Shown piece after piece: positions 25,357 to 37,749 of a stretch of DNA of 64,000 nucleotides (the first letter of the stretch is position 1; each line of letters opens with the position of its first letter). This DNA is from CAZTQN01 sp964615765 (GTDB lineage Bacteria > Planctomycetota > Phycisphaerae > Phycisphaerales > UBA1924), in NCBI GenBank assembly GCA_964615765.1, contig CAZTQN010000009.1:59247-123246 (forward strand), written 5' to 3'. Both the position numbers and the translations under genes were made by a program. The notes under the pieces are model-generated. The model was not told the DNA's origin. It saw only the letters and a program-made list of their open reading frames with translations, and did not search any database.

Positions 25357-26615
25357 TGCGCATCGCCCTGCTCACCATGTCCGCCCCGTGGTCCGGCAAC
25401 ACGCTGTCCGGACCGTACAACAACACGCAGGCCCGCGCGCTCAACGCCGCCACCGTCGACGGCCGCCCCGTCGTCTGCGAGATCTTCTCACCCACCCTCG
25501 GCGGGCCACGCCTCCTCGAACCCCTGCTCCCCAAACTCCGCGCCTTCAACGCCCGCCCCGCCATCGACACCTACCTCGGCGTGCGCACGCACACCTTCAA
25601 AGGCCTGTTCCCGAAGCCGCCCACCGTCCGCTGGAAACTCACGCCCATCCACCCCGCGCTCGCCGCTTGGACCATCGCCCGCCCCGTCGAACGCGCGCTC
25701 CTCCGCTCGCTCAAGCAGTTCGCCCCCGACGCCCTGCTCACGCACGACGGCCTCATGCTCGGCGGCATGACCGCGCGCCTCGCCCGCGCCCTGAGCCGCC
25801 CCTTCGCCATCATCGAGCACGACCCTATCGACTTCCCCGCCGACTCCACCATCGGCCGCTACTACCGCCGCACGCTCGCCCCCGCACGCGCCATCTTTAG
25901 CGTCGGCGTCCCGTGGTATCTCTACCTGCGCGACACGCTCAAATTGCCGCAGGCCCGCCTTATCGTCAACGGCACCACCGTCGCATCGCCCGAGCAGATC
26001 GCCGCCCCGCGTCCGGATCGCTGGCAGAATAAGCGTCTCATCCTCACCGTCGGCTCCTACATCGAACGCAAGGGCCACGCCGTCCTGCTCGACGCGTTCG
26101 CGAAGGCCAACATCGCCGGCGCCCACCTGATCATCGTCGGCCCGCCGCCCGATCACATCCGCGCCCAGGTCGACCGCCTGAACCTCGCGGACCGCGTCGA
26201 GTTCCTCCCCAGCCTCCCGCACACCGACGTACTGCAGCACATGGCCTGGGCCGACCTGTTCTGCCTCCCGTCCTGGTGGGAGAGCTTCGGCCTGGTCTAC
26301 GCCGAGGCCCTGTCCGCGTGCACGCCCGTCATCATGACCACCGACTCGGGCATGTCGTACCACATCACGCCCGGCACCCACGGCTGGGTGATCCCGCCCA
26401 AGGACGTCCCCGCCCTCACCGCCGCTCTCACCGACGCCCTCTCCCGCCCCAATCTCCGCGATATGGGCCGCGCCGGACGCGACCTGGTCCTGCGTAAACT
26501 TACCTGGCAGCGCAACGCCGAGATCGTCCTCGCCGCCCTCCGCGGCGAGCCCGACCCCGACGCCCACCGCCCCCCGCTCGATCGCCCCATCACCCAGCAA
26601 ACCTTCTCGCGCTAA
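25356..26615 (+). CDS. Glycosyltransferase family 4 (second of a tandem pair)
   Basis: 419 residues. It shares the head MRIALLTMSAPWSG and the motif WESFGLVYAEALSACTPV with the upstream gene, so the pair arose by duplication and diverged. The sugar-donor lysine region VGSYIERKGHAVLLDAF is intact. The start ATG 25356 overlaps the previous stop by one base and its stop overlaps the next start by one base (TAATG). The three genes are therefore a coupled unit. Confidence 0.88.
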   Translation: MRIALLTMSAPWSGNTLSGPYNNTQARALNAATVDGRPVVCEIFSPTLGGPRLLEPLLPKLRAFNARPAIDTYLGVRTHTFKGLFPKPPTVRWKLTPIHPALAAWTIARPVERALLRSLKQFAPDALLTHDGLMLGGMTARLARALSRPFAIIEHDPIDFPADSTIGRYYRRTLAPARAIFSVGVPWYLYLRDTLKLPQARLIVNGTTVASPEQIAAPRPDRWQNKRLILTVGSYIERKGHAVLLDAFAKANIAGAHLIIVGPPPDHIRAQVDRLNLADRVEFLPSLPHTDVLQHMAWADLFCLPSWWESFGLVYAEALSACTPVIMTTDSGMSYHITPGTHGWVIPPKDVPALTAALTDALSRPNLRDMGRAGRDLVLRKLTWQRNAEIVLAALRGEPDPDAHRPPLDRPITQQTFSR

Positions 26616-26869
26616 TGAACCCTCCCCGCGTACCAGAGTCCGACCCGCTGCTCGCCGCCCCTCGCGCCAAGCGCAAGAGCGATTCCTTCCTCTCGCGCCT
26701 GGGCATCTACCTCATCGGCGTGGCCCTCGGGCTCATGATCGTCGGGCTCATCTACCAGAAGCGTCAGGCGGAGATGAAGATGCGCAACCTGCAGCGCGAC
26801 TCCGCCCCCGCCGCGACCGCCCCCGCCCCACCCGCCGCACCCGCAATCGCCGAGCCACGAACACCCTGA
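26615..26869 (+). CDS. Small single-span membrane protein
   Basis: 84 residues: a basic head (PRAKRKSDSF), one membrane span at about residues 29-46 (LGIYLIGVALGLMIVGLIY), a short charged helix (KRQAEMKMRNLQRD) and an Ala/Pro tail. No family recognised. The one-base overlap with the second glycosyltransferase and the clear span with positive-inside charges support it as a real gene, perhaps an accessory of the glycosyltransferases. Confidence 0.7.
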   Translation: MNPPRVPESDPLLAAPRAKRKSDSFLSRLGIYLIGVALGLMIVGLIYQKRQAEMKMRNLQRDSAPAATAPAPPAAPAIAEPRTP

Positions 26870-26953
26870 CCCTCCCGCGGCATCCGCCGCGCCCGTCCCG
26901 GCGAACTCGGGACGCTCCGCGTCCCGCACTCCGTTCTCTCGCCGCCATACACC

Positions 26954-30346
<3,393 letters not shown>

Positions 30347-30353
30347 GGTCGCG

Positions 30354-30441
30354 CGCCGCTCCGCGGCGTGACAACTCATCTTCTTCTCTTCCCACTTCCC
30401 GTTTCCCGCCTCCCGCTTCCCGAATCCCGAATCCCGTTCCC
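30354..30441. repeat. Palindrome and GAATCCC-type repeat after uvrA
   Basis: CGCCGCTCCGCGGCG at 30354-30368 is identical to the palindrome inside uvrA (27588-27602) and lies eight bases past the uvrA stop. 30391-30441 holds heptamers of the CTTCCCG/GAATCCC family. The rest of the gap to 30487 is pyrimidine-rich with no gene. Confidence 0.82.
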
Positions 30442-30487
30442 CCCCTTCGAGCCCTTCGCGCCTTCGCGTTCAACCTCCCCCGCCCCC

Positions 30488-30799
30488 TCACCACTCCCGC
30501 ATCCGCTCATCAAGGTCCCGCACCCACCGCCGCGCCGTTGACGCATCGAACTGTTCCGGCAGCACGCGTTCCGGCTGGCTCTCCAGCACCGACCGCACCA
30601 CCGCCTCCGCGATGCTCGCCGGGCTCTTCTGCCCGTGGCTCCAATACTCGTAATCCACCCACGACAGCAGCACGGTGATCTCCGTCGGCCCGCCGCCCTC
30701 CCCCGTCGGCACGGCCATCGTGAACCGCCACGCGCGCGGCGCGTCCGTCTCCGTCAACACCCGCACGTTCTCGTCATCCTGCCGCGATCGCAACGCCAT
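30488..30799 (-). CDS. Hypothetical protein (about 103 residues)
   Basis: No family recognised. The protein is acidic to neutral, with strands RFTMAVPTG and TEITVLLSWVDYEYWSHGQ, then helices PASIAEAVVRSVLESQP and TARRWVRDLDERMREW. That is a compact alpha/beta domain with no signal peptide. The start is uncertain (ATG 30799 or 30817). Codon choice and the absence of a convincing opposite-strand frame support it. It sits between uvrA (convergent) and tag (same strand upstream, 89-base gap with a short repeat). Confidence 0.6.
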   Translation of the reverse strand: MALRSRQDDENVRVLTETDAPRAWRFTMAVPTGEGGGPTEITVLLSWVDYEYWSHGQKSPASIAEAVVRSVLESQPERVLPEQFDASTARRWVRDLDERMREW

Positions 30800-30821
30800 G
30801 GTCCGTCCTGCTTCCATCACC

Positions 30822-30855
30822 CCTCGGCCCTCGGCCCCAAGGCCCTCGGCCCTTT
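30822..30855. repeat. CTCGGCC heptamer repeat between tag and a hypothetical gene
   Basis: CCCTCGG, CCCTCGG, CCCCAAGG, CCCTCGG units; complement of the GGGCCRA family seen after dnaK. Confidence 0.75.
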
Positions 30856-30888
30856 CCCTCCCCTCATCGTCCCCTCTCCCCCGCCATT

Positions 30889-31494
30889 TCAACCAAAGTT
30901 GCCCCCACAAATCGCCGAGTGCCGCGGGCACGTCACCAGATGATCGTTCACCATCCCCACGGCTTGCATGAACGCGTAACAGATCGTCGTCCCCACAAAC
31001 CGAAACCCGCGTCGTTTCAACTCCTTGCTCATCGCGTCCGAAATCGGCGTGAACGCCGGCACCTGCCGCATCGCGCTCCACCGGTTCACCATCGGCCGCC
31101 CGTCCACAAACCGCCACAGATACGCCCCGAGCGACCCGAACTCCTGCACCACCTCGATCGTCGCCCGCGCATTGTCGATCGACGCCGCGACCTTCAGCCG
31201 ATTCCGCACGATCCCTTCGTCGCCCAGCAGCGCCTTGACCTTCCGCTGGTCATACCGCGCGATCCGTGTCCAGTCGAAGCCGTCGTACACCGCCTGGTAC
31301 CGCTCGCGCTTGCGCAGGATGGTGTCCCAGCTCAGCCCGGCCTGCGCGCCCTCCAGGATGAGAAACTCGAACAGCCGCCGCTCACTCTCCGGCGTCGCCA
31401 CCACGCCGCCCGACGGCGACCACCCCACCGGCACGCCCCACTCTCGGTCGTGATACGCGATCGATCGCTCATTTGTCGCCCAAGGACACCGCAT
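30889..31494 (-). CDS. tag: DNA-3-methyladenine glycosylase I
   Basis: 201 residues. Removes 3-methyladenine from alkylated DNA as the first step of base-excision repair. The start MRCPWATNERSIAYHDREWG carries the zinc ligands Cys and His of the family, and the other two are in NDHLVTCPRH near the end. EGAQAGLSWDTILRKRE and KRRGFRFVGTTICYAFMQA are the lesion-pocket signatures. ATG 31494 is chosen because the conserved head begins there; upstream codons in the same frame encode nothing conserved. Together with uvrA/uvrB it makes this side of the window rich in DNA repair. Confidence 0.95.
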   Translation of the reverse strand: MRCPWATNERSIAYHDREWGVPVGWSPSGGVVATPESERRLFEFLILEGAQAGLSWDTILRKRERYQAVYDGFDWTRIARYDQRKVKALLGDEGIVRNRLKVAASIDNARATIEVVQEFGSLGAYLWRFVDGRPMVNRWSAMRQVPAFTPISDAMSKELKRRGFRFVGTTICYAFMQAVGMVNDHLVTCPRHSAICGGNFG

Positions 31495-31890
31495 TCCCAA
31501 GCCTACCCACCACCCACCAGACCCCGTCCGAGCGGCCGCGCGCGCCCACCGCCCGTGCGCGCGCCGCGGCGAACCACCCGCCGGCACAAGTTTGTAACTC
31601 CAGCGGCGGCCTGACCTTGGCACCGCCGATCCGCCACCGGCCCCCGGCCGCGCGCACACGCCCGCGCCGCGCCGCCCAAGGGTGAAGCCCGCACAACCCC
31701 CACGCCCACCCGCCTTCCCCGCCAACCACACACCAAACAAACGTGAAACTCACCACCGCCGACCCTACCCTTGCCCCTTCACCTTCTTTTCCGACCTCTC
31801 CCTGGCCTCTCACCTCTGACCTCTGTCCCCTGTCGCCTGACCTCTGACCTCTCGCCCCTGCCCGCTGTCCCCTGCCCCCCGGAGATCCGC
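31495..31890. repeat. Gene-free stretch with CTCTGAC/CTGTCCC heptamer repeats
   Basis: 31793-31878 consists of about twelve heptamer-like units (GACCTCT, CACCTCT, GTCCCCT, GCCCCTG forms) and ends right at the GGAG ribosome site (31881-31884) of the next gene. The rest of the stretch (31495-31790) is C-rich and I see no gene in it. Confidence 0.8.
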
Positions 31891-33351
31891 ATGCTCGGCA
31901 AAGTCTTCAAGGCGTACGACATCCGCGGCACCGTGCCCGACCTGCTCGACGAGAAGATGGCCTGGCAGATCGGCTTCGGCGCCTCCAAGTTCCTCCTCGC
32001 CGACGCCGCCGCCGCCGGCGAGACCTCCCCGATGATGAAGAACATCGTCGTCGGGCGCGACATGCGCAAGACCTCCCCCGCGCTCTCCAAGGCCCTCATC
32101 CAGGGCATCAACGACCACGGCGGCAACGTCATCGACCTCGGCCTCTGCGACACGTCGATGATCTACTTCGCCGTCAATCACCTCGACTGCGCCGGCGGCA
32201 TCATGACCACCGCCAGCCACAACCCGCCGCAGTACAACGGCTTCAAGATCTCTAAGCGCAAGGCCAAGCCCGTGGGCGAAGCCACCGGCCTCGCCGAAGT
32301 CCGCAAGCACGCCGCCATGGTCGACAAGCAGACCATGCAGCCCGCCGGCGGGCGCGTCGAGCAGCGCTCCCTCTGGGACGCCTACACCAAGCACGTCCGC
32401 GCCTTCCTCGACCTCTCCGGCGCCGGCAAGCTCAAGTGCGTCATCGACGCCTCCAACGGCATGGCCGGCACGATGATCCCGATGGTCTTCGGCAAGAAGT
32501 CCGCGCTCGGCCCCGACACCCACCTCGACATCATCGAACTCAACTTCGACAACTCCAAGGGCGAGTTCGTTCACGAGCCCAACCCCCTCGTCGCCGCCAA
32601 CCTCGCCCAGATCCGCGAGCGCGTCGTCAAGGAAAAGGCCGACGTCGGCTTCTGCTACGACGGCGACGCCGACCGCTGCGTCGTCATCGACGAGACCGGC
32701 ACGCCCGTCGGGTGCGACCAGCTCACCGCCATCCTCGCCCCCTACTTCCTCAAGAAGGCCAAGGCCGCGGGCCTCGGCGGGGGCAACGCCCCCGGCGTCT
32801 GCTACGACCTCCGCTCCACCAAGGCCGTCGCCGAAGAAATCACCAAGGCCGGCGGCGTCCCCATCCGCTCCCGCGTCGGGCACGTGTTCATGAAGGCCGC
32901 CATGGCCGAGAAGAACTGCGTCTTCGGCGGCGAGCTCTCCGGGCACTTCTACTTCGCGCAGAACTTCAACGCCGACTCCGGCGCCATCGCCATGTGCGCC
33001 GTGCTCAGCCTCCTCAAGCAGTCCGGCAAGAAGATGTCCCAGCTCATCGCCCCCGTGCAGCGCTACGTCCAGTCCGGCGAGATCAACTTCACCATCGAAG
33101 ACAAGGACGGCGCCCTCGCCAACCTCAAGCGCGAGTTCGGCCCCGCCGGCACCGTCGACGAACTCGACGGCGTCACCATCGACTGCTTCGACAAACCCGC
33201 CCAGGCCCCCGCCGGCGGCTGGTGGTGCAACGTCCGCAAGTCCAACACCGAACCCCTCCTCCGCCTCAACCTCGAAGCCCGCGACCGCAAATCCCTCGAC
33301 ACCATGCTCGCCCGCATCGCCCCCATGCTCGGCGTCCGCGTCGATCACTGA
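31891..33351 (+). CDS. Phosphomannomutase/phosphoglucomutase (AlgC-like)
   Basis: 486 residues. Alpha-D-phosphohexomutase that moves phosphate between C6 and C1 of mannose or glucose, feeding nucleotide-sugar synthesis. Four signatures are in order: phosphoserine loop TTASHNPPQYNG, metal loop CYDGDADRCVVID, sugar loop GGELSGHFYF and phosphate loop RKSNTEPLLRLNLEAR. The start at ATG 31891 (head MLGKVFKAYDIRG) has GGAG six bases ahead. The open frame continues upstream but only through tandem repeat. It plausibly supplies the glycosyltransferases of this window. Confidence 0.94.
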   Translation: MLGKVFKAYDIRGTVPDLLDEKMAWQIGFGASKFLLADAAAAGETSPMMKNIVVGRDMRKTSPALSKALIQGINDHGGNVIDLGLCDTSMIYFAVNHLDCAGGIMTTASHNPPQYNGFKISKRKAKPVGEATGLAEVRKHAAMVDKQTMQPAGGRVEQRSLWDAYTKHVRAFLDLSGAGKLKCVIDASNGMAGTMIPMVFGKKSALGPDTHLDIIELNFDNSKGEFVHEPNPLVAANLAQIRERVVKEKADVGFCYDGDADRCVVIDETGTPVGCDQLTAILAPYFLKKAKAAGLGGGNAPGVCYDLRSTKAVAEEITKAGGVPIRSRVGHVFMKAAMAEKNCVFGGELSGHFYFAQNFNADSGAIAMCAVLSLLKQSGKKMSQLIAPVQRYVQSGEINFTIEDKDGALANLKREFGPAGTVDELDGVTIDCFDKPAQAPAGGWWCNVRKSNTEPLLRLNLEARDRKSLDTMLARIAPMLGVRVDH

Positions 33352-33357
33352 GAAGAC

Positions 33358-33502
33358 GGGAATCGGGATTCGGGATTCGGGAAACGGGAAACGGCGAACA
33401 CTCGCCCGTTCCCCTCCCCTCCCCTCCCCCACTGGTGCCCGGTGCCTGGTCCCCGGTGCCTGTCTCTCCCCACCAGTGCCCAGTGCCTAGTGCCCAGTGC
33501 CT
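33358..33502. repeat. GGGATTC and CAGTGCC heptamer repeats between two genes
   Basis: 33358-33394 holds GGGAATC, GGGATTC, GGGATTC, GGGAAAC, GGGAAAC. 33431-33502 holds GGTGCCC/GGTGCCT units and a cleaner run of CAGTGCC/TAGTGCC. The second run ends six bases before the start of the ATPase gene, leaving no normal ribosome site. Confidence 0.88.
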
Positions 33503-33507
33503 TCCTT

Positions 33508-35166
33508 ATGAATCTCCAGCAGTTCCTCGACCACTGGCAGATCATCGAGAACCCCTTCCGGGGCGAGGAGGCGCGTCAGGATCCGGTGTTTCTGCGCCTT
33601 GAGGCCAAGCACCACGCCGGGGGCGGGCCGGAACTCCGCACCGCGTCCGGCGACCCGGCCCAGCCCGGCATCGGCTACACCGGGCCCGGGCTCGGGGCCG
33701 CCACCGCGCACAGCGAGTTCGAGAAGATCGCCGGCGACTTCGAGCGCCCGTCCACCGCGATCGTCTTCGGCGAGAAAGGCAGCGGCAAGACCGCCATCCG
33801 CCTGCAACTCGCCGACCGCGTCGCCGCGTTCAACCAGACGCACCCCAAGGCCAAGTGCCTGTGGATCGCATACGACGATCTCAACCCGTTCCTGACGCGC
33901 TTCATTGAGCGCGTCGGCATCGAGAAGAAGCAGACGCTCACCGACAGCCTGGCCAAGTACCGCCTGGTCGATCACATCGACGCGGTGCTGACGCTCGCCG
34001 TGCCCCCGATCGTGGACGCGATCCTGGACAACGCGGGCGAAGTGCGCGGGCAGGCGGTCACCTTCGCCCCCGGGCCCGAGCCGCGCAAGGCCGCCCGCAA
34101 GTGGGACAAACGCGTCCGCCAAGACCTGCTGGTCCTGCAATCCGTCTACGACCGGCACGCCACCGGCGACTCGGCGGAGCACCGCACGCGCCGCCTGCGG
34201 CGTGCGCTGCGATTGTCCGCGCCGATCGGGCACGTGGTGTGGACGGCCCTCGCGTACCTGGGCTGGATCCCGGTCGCCGCCACCGCGTACTACGCCTTCT
34301 CGACCGGGCAACTCACCTTCGAACCGGCCCAGCTCACGCGGCCGGACTCGCTGGTGTGGGTCATCGCCGGGCTGCTGCTGGTGTACCTGGTCATCCTGTT
34401 CAAGCGGTCGGTGTACGACCGGCTGCGCCTGGTGACGCTCGCGCACCGCGTTCGACGGCAGGTGCGCGTGCTCAGCCGCTCCGACCTGTCGATGGGCCGC
34501 TCGATCCGCCAGATCGACCCCGACCTGGTCGACCCGTCGGTGCTGCCGATGTCGTCGTCGGACGAGACGCGGTACGCGATGCTCGAGCGCCTGCTGAACG
34601 TGCTGCGCCCGTTCGGCTATTCCAGCGTGATGGTCGTGATCGACCGTGTCGACGAGCCGACGCAGATCGCCGGCGACCCGGACCGCATGCGGGCCGTCGT
34701 GTGGCCCATGCTCACCAGCAAGTTCCTGCAGTTGCCGGACGTTGCGGTGAAGATGCTGCTGCCGATGGAACTGCGGCACGCGCTGTTCCGCGAGTCGGCC
34801 GCGTTCTTCCAGGAAGCCCGCCTCGACAAGCAGAACCTGATCGAGCGTCTGAGCTGGACGGGCGCGACGCTGTACGACCTGTGCAACGCGCGCTTGCAGA
34901 CCTGCCGCCCGGACGGAGCGGGCGCGCTCGGGCTCTTGGACCTGTTCGCGGAGGACGTGACGCGTCAGGACCTGATCGACGCGCTGGACCAGATGCACCA
35001 GCCGCGCGACGCGTTCAAGATGCTGTACCAGTGCATGACCGAGCACTGCGCGAGCGTGCCGAGCGACCAGGCATCATGGCGCATCCCGCGCGTGATCCTC
35101 GACATCGTCCGCAAGCAGCAGGTCGAACGCGTGAAGCAGCTCCACCGCGGCGTCCGGCCGGCGTGA
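33508..35166 (+). CDS. Membrane-associated P-loop ATPase
   Basis: 552 residues from ATG 33508. The head LDHWQIIENPFRGEEARQDP resembles the start of ExeA/MSHA-type ATPases. Walker A is VFGEKGSGKTAIRLQ (about residues 88-102) and a Walker B-like strand is VMVVIDRVDEP near 380. Two hydrophobic spans (about 250-275 and 287-305) split the ATPase region, so the protein is held in the inner membrane, as in some KAP-like NTPases. Function unknown. The open frame before ATG 33508 runs only through repeat sequence. Next to the phosphohexomutase on the same strand. Confidence 0.75.
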   Translation: MNLQQFLDHWQIIENPFRGEEARQDPVFLRLEAKHHAGGGPELRTASGDPAQPGIGYTGPGLGAATAHSEFEKIAGDFERPSTAIVFGEKGSGKTAIRLQLADRVAAFNQTHPKAKCLWIAYDDLNPFLTRFIERVGIEKKQTLTDSLAKYRLVDHIDAVLTLAVPPIVDAILDNAGEVRGQAVTFAPGPEPRKAARKWDKRVRQDLLVLQSVYDRHATGDSAEHRTRRLRRALRLSAPIGHVVWTALAYLGWIPVAATAYYAFSTGQLTFEPAQLTRPDSLVWVIAGLLLVYLVILFKRSVYDRLRLVTLAHRVRRQVRVLSRSDLSMGRSIRQIDPDLVDPSVLPMSSSDETRYAMLERLLNVLRPFGYSSVMVVIDRVDEPTQIAGDPDRMRAVVWPMLTSKFLQLPDVAVKMLLPMELRHALFRESAAFFQEARLDKQNLIERLSWTGATLYDLCNARLQTCRPDGAGALGLLDLFAEDVTRQDLIDALDQMHQPRDAFKMLYQCMTEHCASVPSDQASWRIPRVILDIVRKQQVERVKQLHRGVRPA

Positions 35167-35169
35167 TCG

Positions 35170-35820
35170 CTACGCCCCGCCGCGACGCCGCTTGCCCGAG
35201 GTCGCCTTCTTGCTGCGTGCCGCGCGAGTGCGCTGCGGCCCCCGCGGATAGATCGCCGTGCCGGTGCGGAGCAGGGCGAGAGCCTCGTCGAGTCGTTTGC
35301 GCAGCGTCGGTTCGGTCTTGGCGCTGCCCACGCGGTGGGCCATGGCCCGCTGCTGGCCGGGGGTGGCGGCGGTCCATGTTGCGCGGGCGCGGCGGTCGGC
35401 GGCGAGGGCGGCCTGAAGCGCGGGCGGGACGGTGACCGCGGTGTCCGGCTCGACACGGAATCGCACCGGCACGCTGTCGCCGAGCGCCCAGCCGCCGTCT
35501 TTCAGCATCGAGCGGGACAGCATCATGTACCAGCGTCCCTTGCTCGGCTGCCAGGCCGCCTCGAACGGGATGTCGCCGACCTCGCCGCTGATGCGGAGGC
35601 GGCATGCGCCGGTGAACGGGAGCGTGCGCGCGAGCGGCGGCGGCAGGAAGATGACGGTGTAGGTGTACGTGCCGAGGCGGTGGTGAACGATCTCGCCGCG
35701 GAATTCGTGCGGGAAGAAGTCGGCGGCGTTGTTGTCGGCACGGTGGTCGGCGTCGGCGGGGTGCACGGCCACGGTTTCGACGCGGACGCGGCGTGGATTC
35801 CGCTCGGCGGTCGCGGTCAA
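35170..35820 (-). CDS. DUF1905 plus YdeI/OmdA-like protein
   Basis: About 216 residues. Residues 35-130 fit a DUF1905-type beta barrel (FRGEIVHHRLGTYTYTVIF, then SGEVGDIPFEAAW and WYMMLSRSML). Residues 140-195 fit the YdeI/OmdA helical region (PPALQAALAADRRARATW, AKTEPTLRKRLDEALALL). The tail is strongly basic (KKATSGKRRRGG). No ATG is present in frame. TTG 35820 overlaps the stop of the MacB-like gene (TTGA), which suggests coupling; GTG 35772 or 35766 are alternatives. Members are linked loosely to stress tolerance, mechanism unknown. Confidence 0.72.
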   Translation of the reverse strand: MTATAERNPRRVRVETVAVHPADADHRADNNAADFFPHEFRGEIVHHRLGTYTYTVIFLPPPLARTLPFTGACRLRISGEVGDIPFEAAWQPSKGRWYMMLSRSMLKDGGWALGDSVPVRFRVEPDTAVTVPPALQAALAADRRARATWTAATPGQQRAMAHRVGSAKTEPTLRKRLDEALALLRTGTAIYPRGPQRTRAARSKKATSGKRRRGGA

Positions 35821-37121
35821 TCGTGCCTGAGCGCCACGATCGGGTCCTTCTTCGAAGCCTGGATCGCCGGATAAATGCCGAAGACCAGGCCGGTCGCCGC
35901 GGCGACGCAGAAGGCCAGGACGATGGACCACGGCGTGACTTTGGTCGCCAGGTCGAGCTCGGCGCGGAACTGTTCGGCGAGGATCGGAGCGAGGCGGCCC
36001 AGGCCCAGCGAGAGCCCGATGCCCGCCGCGACGCCCACCAGCCCGCCGATCAGCGACAGCACGCCCGTCTCGATCAGGAACTGGATGATGATGTGCCGAC
36101 GTGTAGCGCCAAGAGCGCGGCGGATGCCGATCTCGCGCGTCCGCTCCGTCACGCTCGCCAGCATGATGTTCATGATCCCGATCCCGCCCACCAGCAGCGA
36201 GATGCCCGCGACGGCCGACAGCACGACCGTCCATGTCAGCGCGTCGCGACGGGCTTTCTCCAGCAGTTCGTACGGCACGATCATCGCGACGTCCGGCATG
36301 CCGGGGCGCCGGGTTTCGACGATGCGCCGGGCCAGGTCGGCGTAGAGCATCACGTCGTCGCGCGACGGCGCGGTCAGGTAGATCTCGCTGACCTGCACGC
36401 TGACGAGCGACGACTGCCCGGCGGAGCGCCGGAAGACGTTGTCGCCGAAGGCGCTCCGCGCGGTCGAGATGGGGATGTGCACGTCGAGGTTGAGGTCGCG
36501 CCCGACCAGTGCGCCGCCGGCGCCGCCCGCGAGCCCGACGGGCGCGAGCACGCCGATGATGCGCAGCGTTTTGGAATCGATCCGCAGCGTGTTCTCGAGC
36601 GGGTCATCGAACGGGAACAGCGTGCGGGCAACTTCGGAGCCGATGACGGCGACGTTGGCGGTCTCGTCGATGTCGGCCTGCGTGATGTAGCGTCCGCGGC
36701 CGACACGGATGTTGGCGACGGTGAGCAGTTCGGGCGTCACGCCGAAGGCCTGGCTGGTCTGGCGCTTCTCGTTCTTGAGAATCTGCGAGCCGACTTCCTT
36801 CAGCGGGACGCACGCTTCGGCGCCGGGGAAGCTGTCGGCGAGGACCTGAAAGTCGGCCCAGGTCAGGCCGTAGCGTGTGAGGAAGGAGCGCTGCGTGTTC
36901 TGCTGGCCTTCGGGCGGTCGCTGGGAGCGGATGATGATGTTCTTGGCGCCGAGGCGTTCGATCTGGTCCAAAGCGCGCTGCTTGGAGCCTTCGCCGATGG
37001 AGACCATGATGATGACCGCGGCGACGCCGAAGATGATGCCAAGCGCGGTCAGCAGCGACCGAAGCCTGTGCAGCCACAGGTTGGTCAGGCCGAGTTTGAT
37101 CATCGAGATGAAGAAGGCCAT
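35817..37121 (-). CDS. MacB-like ABC transporter permease
   Basis: 434 residues. One N-terminal span (about 27-47, LGIIFGVAAVIIMVSIGEG) is followed by a large periplasmic MacB-PCD domain (50-290). Three C-terminal FtsX spans follow (WTVVLSAVAGISLLVGGIG, then about 355-385 and 400-420), with the coupling-helix motif SVTERTREIGIRRALGATR. It is the mechanotransmission permease type that exports peptides or lipophilic compounds or transports lipoproteins. No ATPase or membrane-fusion gene adjoins it, so its partners lie elsewhere. A tandem repeat lies ten bases ahead of the start. Confidence 0.88.
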   Translation of the reverse strand: MAFFISMIKLGLTNLWLHRLRSLLTALGIIFGVAAVIIMVSIGEGSKQRALDQIERLGAKNIIIRSQRPPEGQQNTQRSFLTRYGLTWADFQVLADSFPGAEACVPLKEVGSQILKNEKRQTSQAFGVTPELLTVANIRVGRGRYITQADIDETANVAVIGSEVARTLFPFDDPLENTLRIDSKTLRIIGVLAPVGLAGGAGGALVGRDLNLDVHIPISTARSAFGDNVFRRSAGQSSLVSVQVSEIYLTAPSRDDVMLYADLARRIVETRRPGMPDVAMIVPYELLEKARRDALTWTVVLSAVAGISLLVGGIGIMNIMLASVTERTREIGIRRALGATRRHIIIQFLIETGVLSLIGGLVGVAAGIGLSLGLGRLAPILAEQFRAELDLATKVTPWSIVLAFCVAAATGLVFGIYPAIQASKKDPIVALRHD

Positions 37122-37130
37122 GGGAGTAGG

Positions 37131-37151
37131 GGTCAGAGGTCAGAGGTCAGG
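37131..37151. repeat. GGTCAGA heptamer repeat
   Basis: Three units GGTCAGA, GGTCAGA, GGTCAGG; complement of the CTCTGAC family at 31793-31878. It lies just upstream of the MacB-like gene. Confidence 0.75.
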
Positions 37152-37372
37152 GGCGAGGGCCGGGGGGGCGAGGGAGCGGAACAGAAAGCGATAGTGTGGG
37201 GGGCTTGGGCGGTTGCGGGGTGTTTGGGGTTGGTGCGGCTCAGGGCGAAAAATCTTGTGGCGGCGTGTCGAAATGGGGTGGGCGGGGACGTCAGTGTGGC
37301 GAGCGGCGGCGTGGCCCGGGTGTGTGAGCATCCGGCACGCGGCCGACGAGCAGAGCATACGGAGTGATGGGC

Positions 37373-37729
37373 ATGCAGTACGCGATCATGGTTCTCGAGC
37401 GGGACGCCGACTTTGAATCCCGGAACGACCCGAGCCGCATGGGGGCCTACTGGGGCGCGTACGCGGCGTACGCGGCGGCGCTCAAGGAGGCCGGCGTCGC
37501 CGCGGGCGGGCAGGCGCTGCAGCCGCCCCACACCGGAACCACCGTCCGCGTCCGCGACGGCAAGCGCACGGTGCAGGACGGGCCGTTCGCCGACACCAAG
37601 GAAAAACTCGGCGGGGTGTTCGTCATCGACGTGCCGGACCTGGACACGGCGCTGACATGGGCGGCCCGGTGCCCGGCGGCGGGCTGGGGTGCGGTCGAAG
37701 TGCGCCCGATCCTGTCCATGCCGGGCTGA
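37373..37729 (+). CDS. YCII-related DGPF-domain protein
   Basis: 118 residues. A ferredoxin-like YCII fold ending in the diagnostic motif VQDGPFADTKEKLGGVFVID. ATG 37373 has GGAG at 37361-37364, eight bases ahead; ATG 37367 and GTG 37364 are too close to it. DGPF proteins are the regular companions of ECF42 sigma factors, and the sigma gene follows after 20 bases. The biochemical role of the DGPF domain is unknown. Confidence 0.9.
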   Translation: MQYAIMVLERDADFESRNDPSRMGAYWGAYAAYAAALKEAGVAAGGQALQPPHTGTTVRVRDGKRTVQDGPFADTKEKLGGVFVIDVPDLDTALTWAARCPAAGWGAVEVRPILSMPG

Positions 37730-37749
37730 CGAGGTTCAATCCAGCGACC

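Noticed and set aside
31495..31790. A gene in the 296-base C-rich stretch before the phosphohexomutase repeats
   Set aside because: The open frames here are low-complexity Pro/Arg/Gly translations without start signals or conservation-like features.
33358..33502. CRISPR array
   Set aside because: Units are only seven bases, contiguous and degenerate, with no unique spacers and no cas genes nearby.
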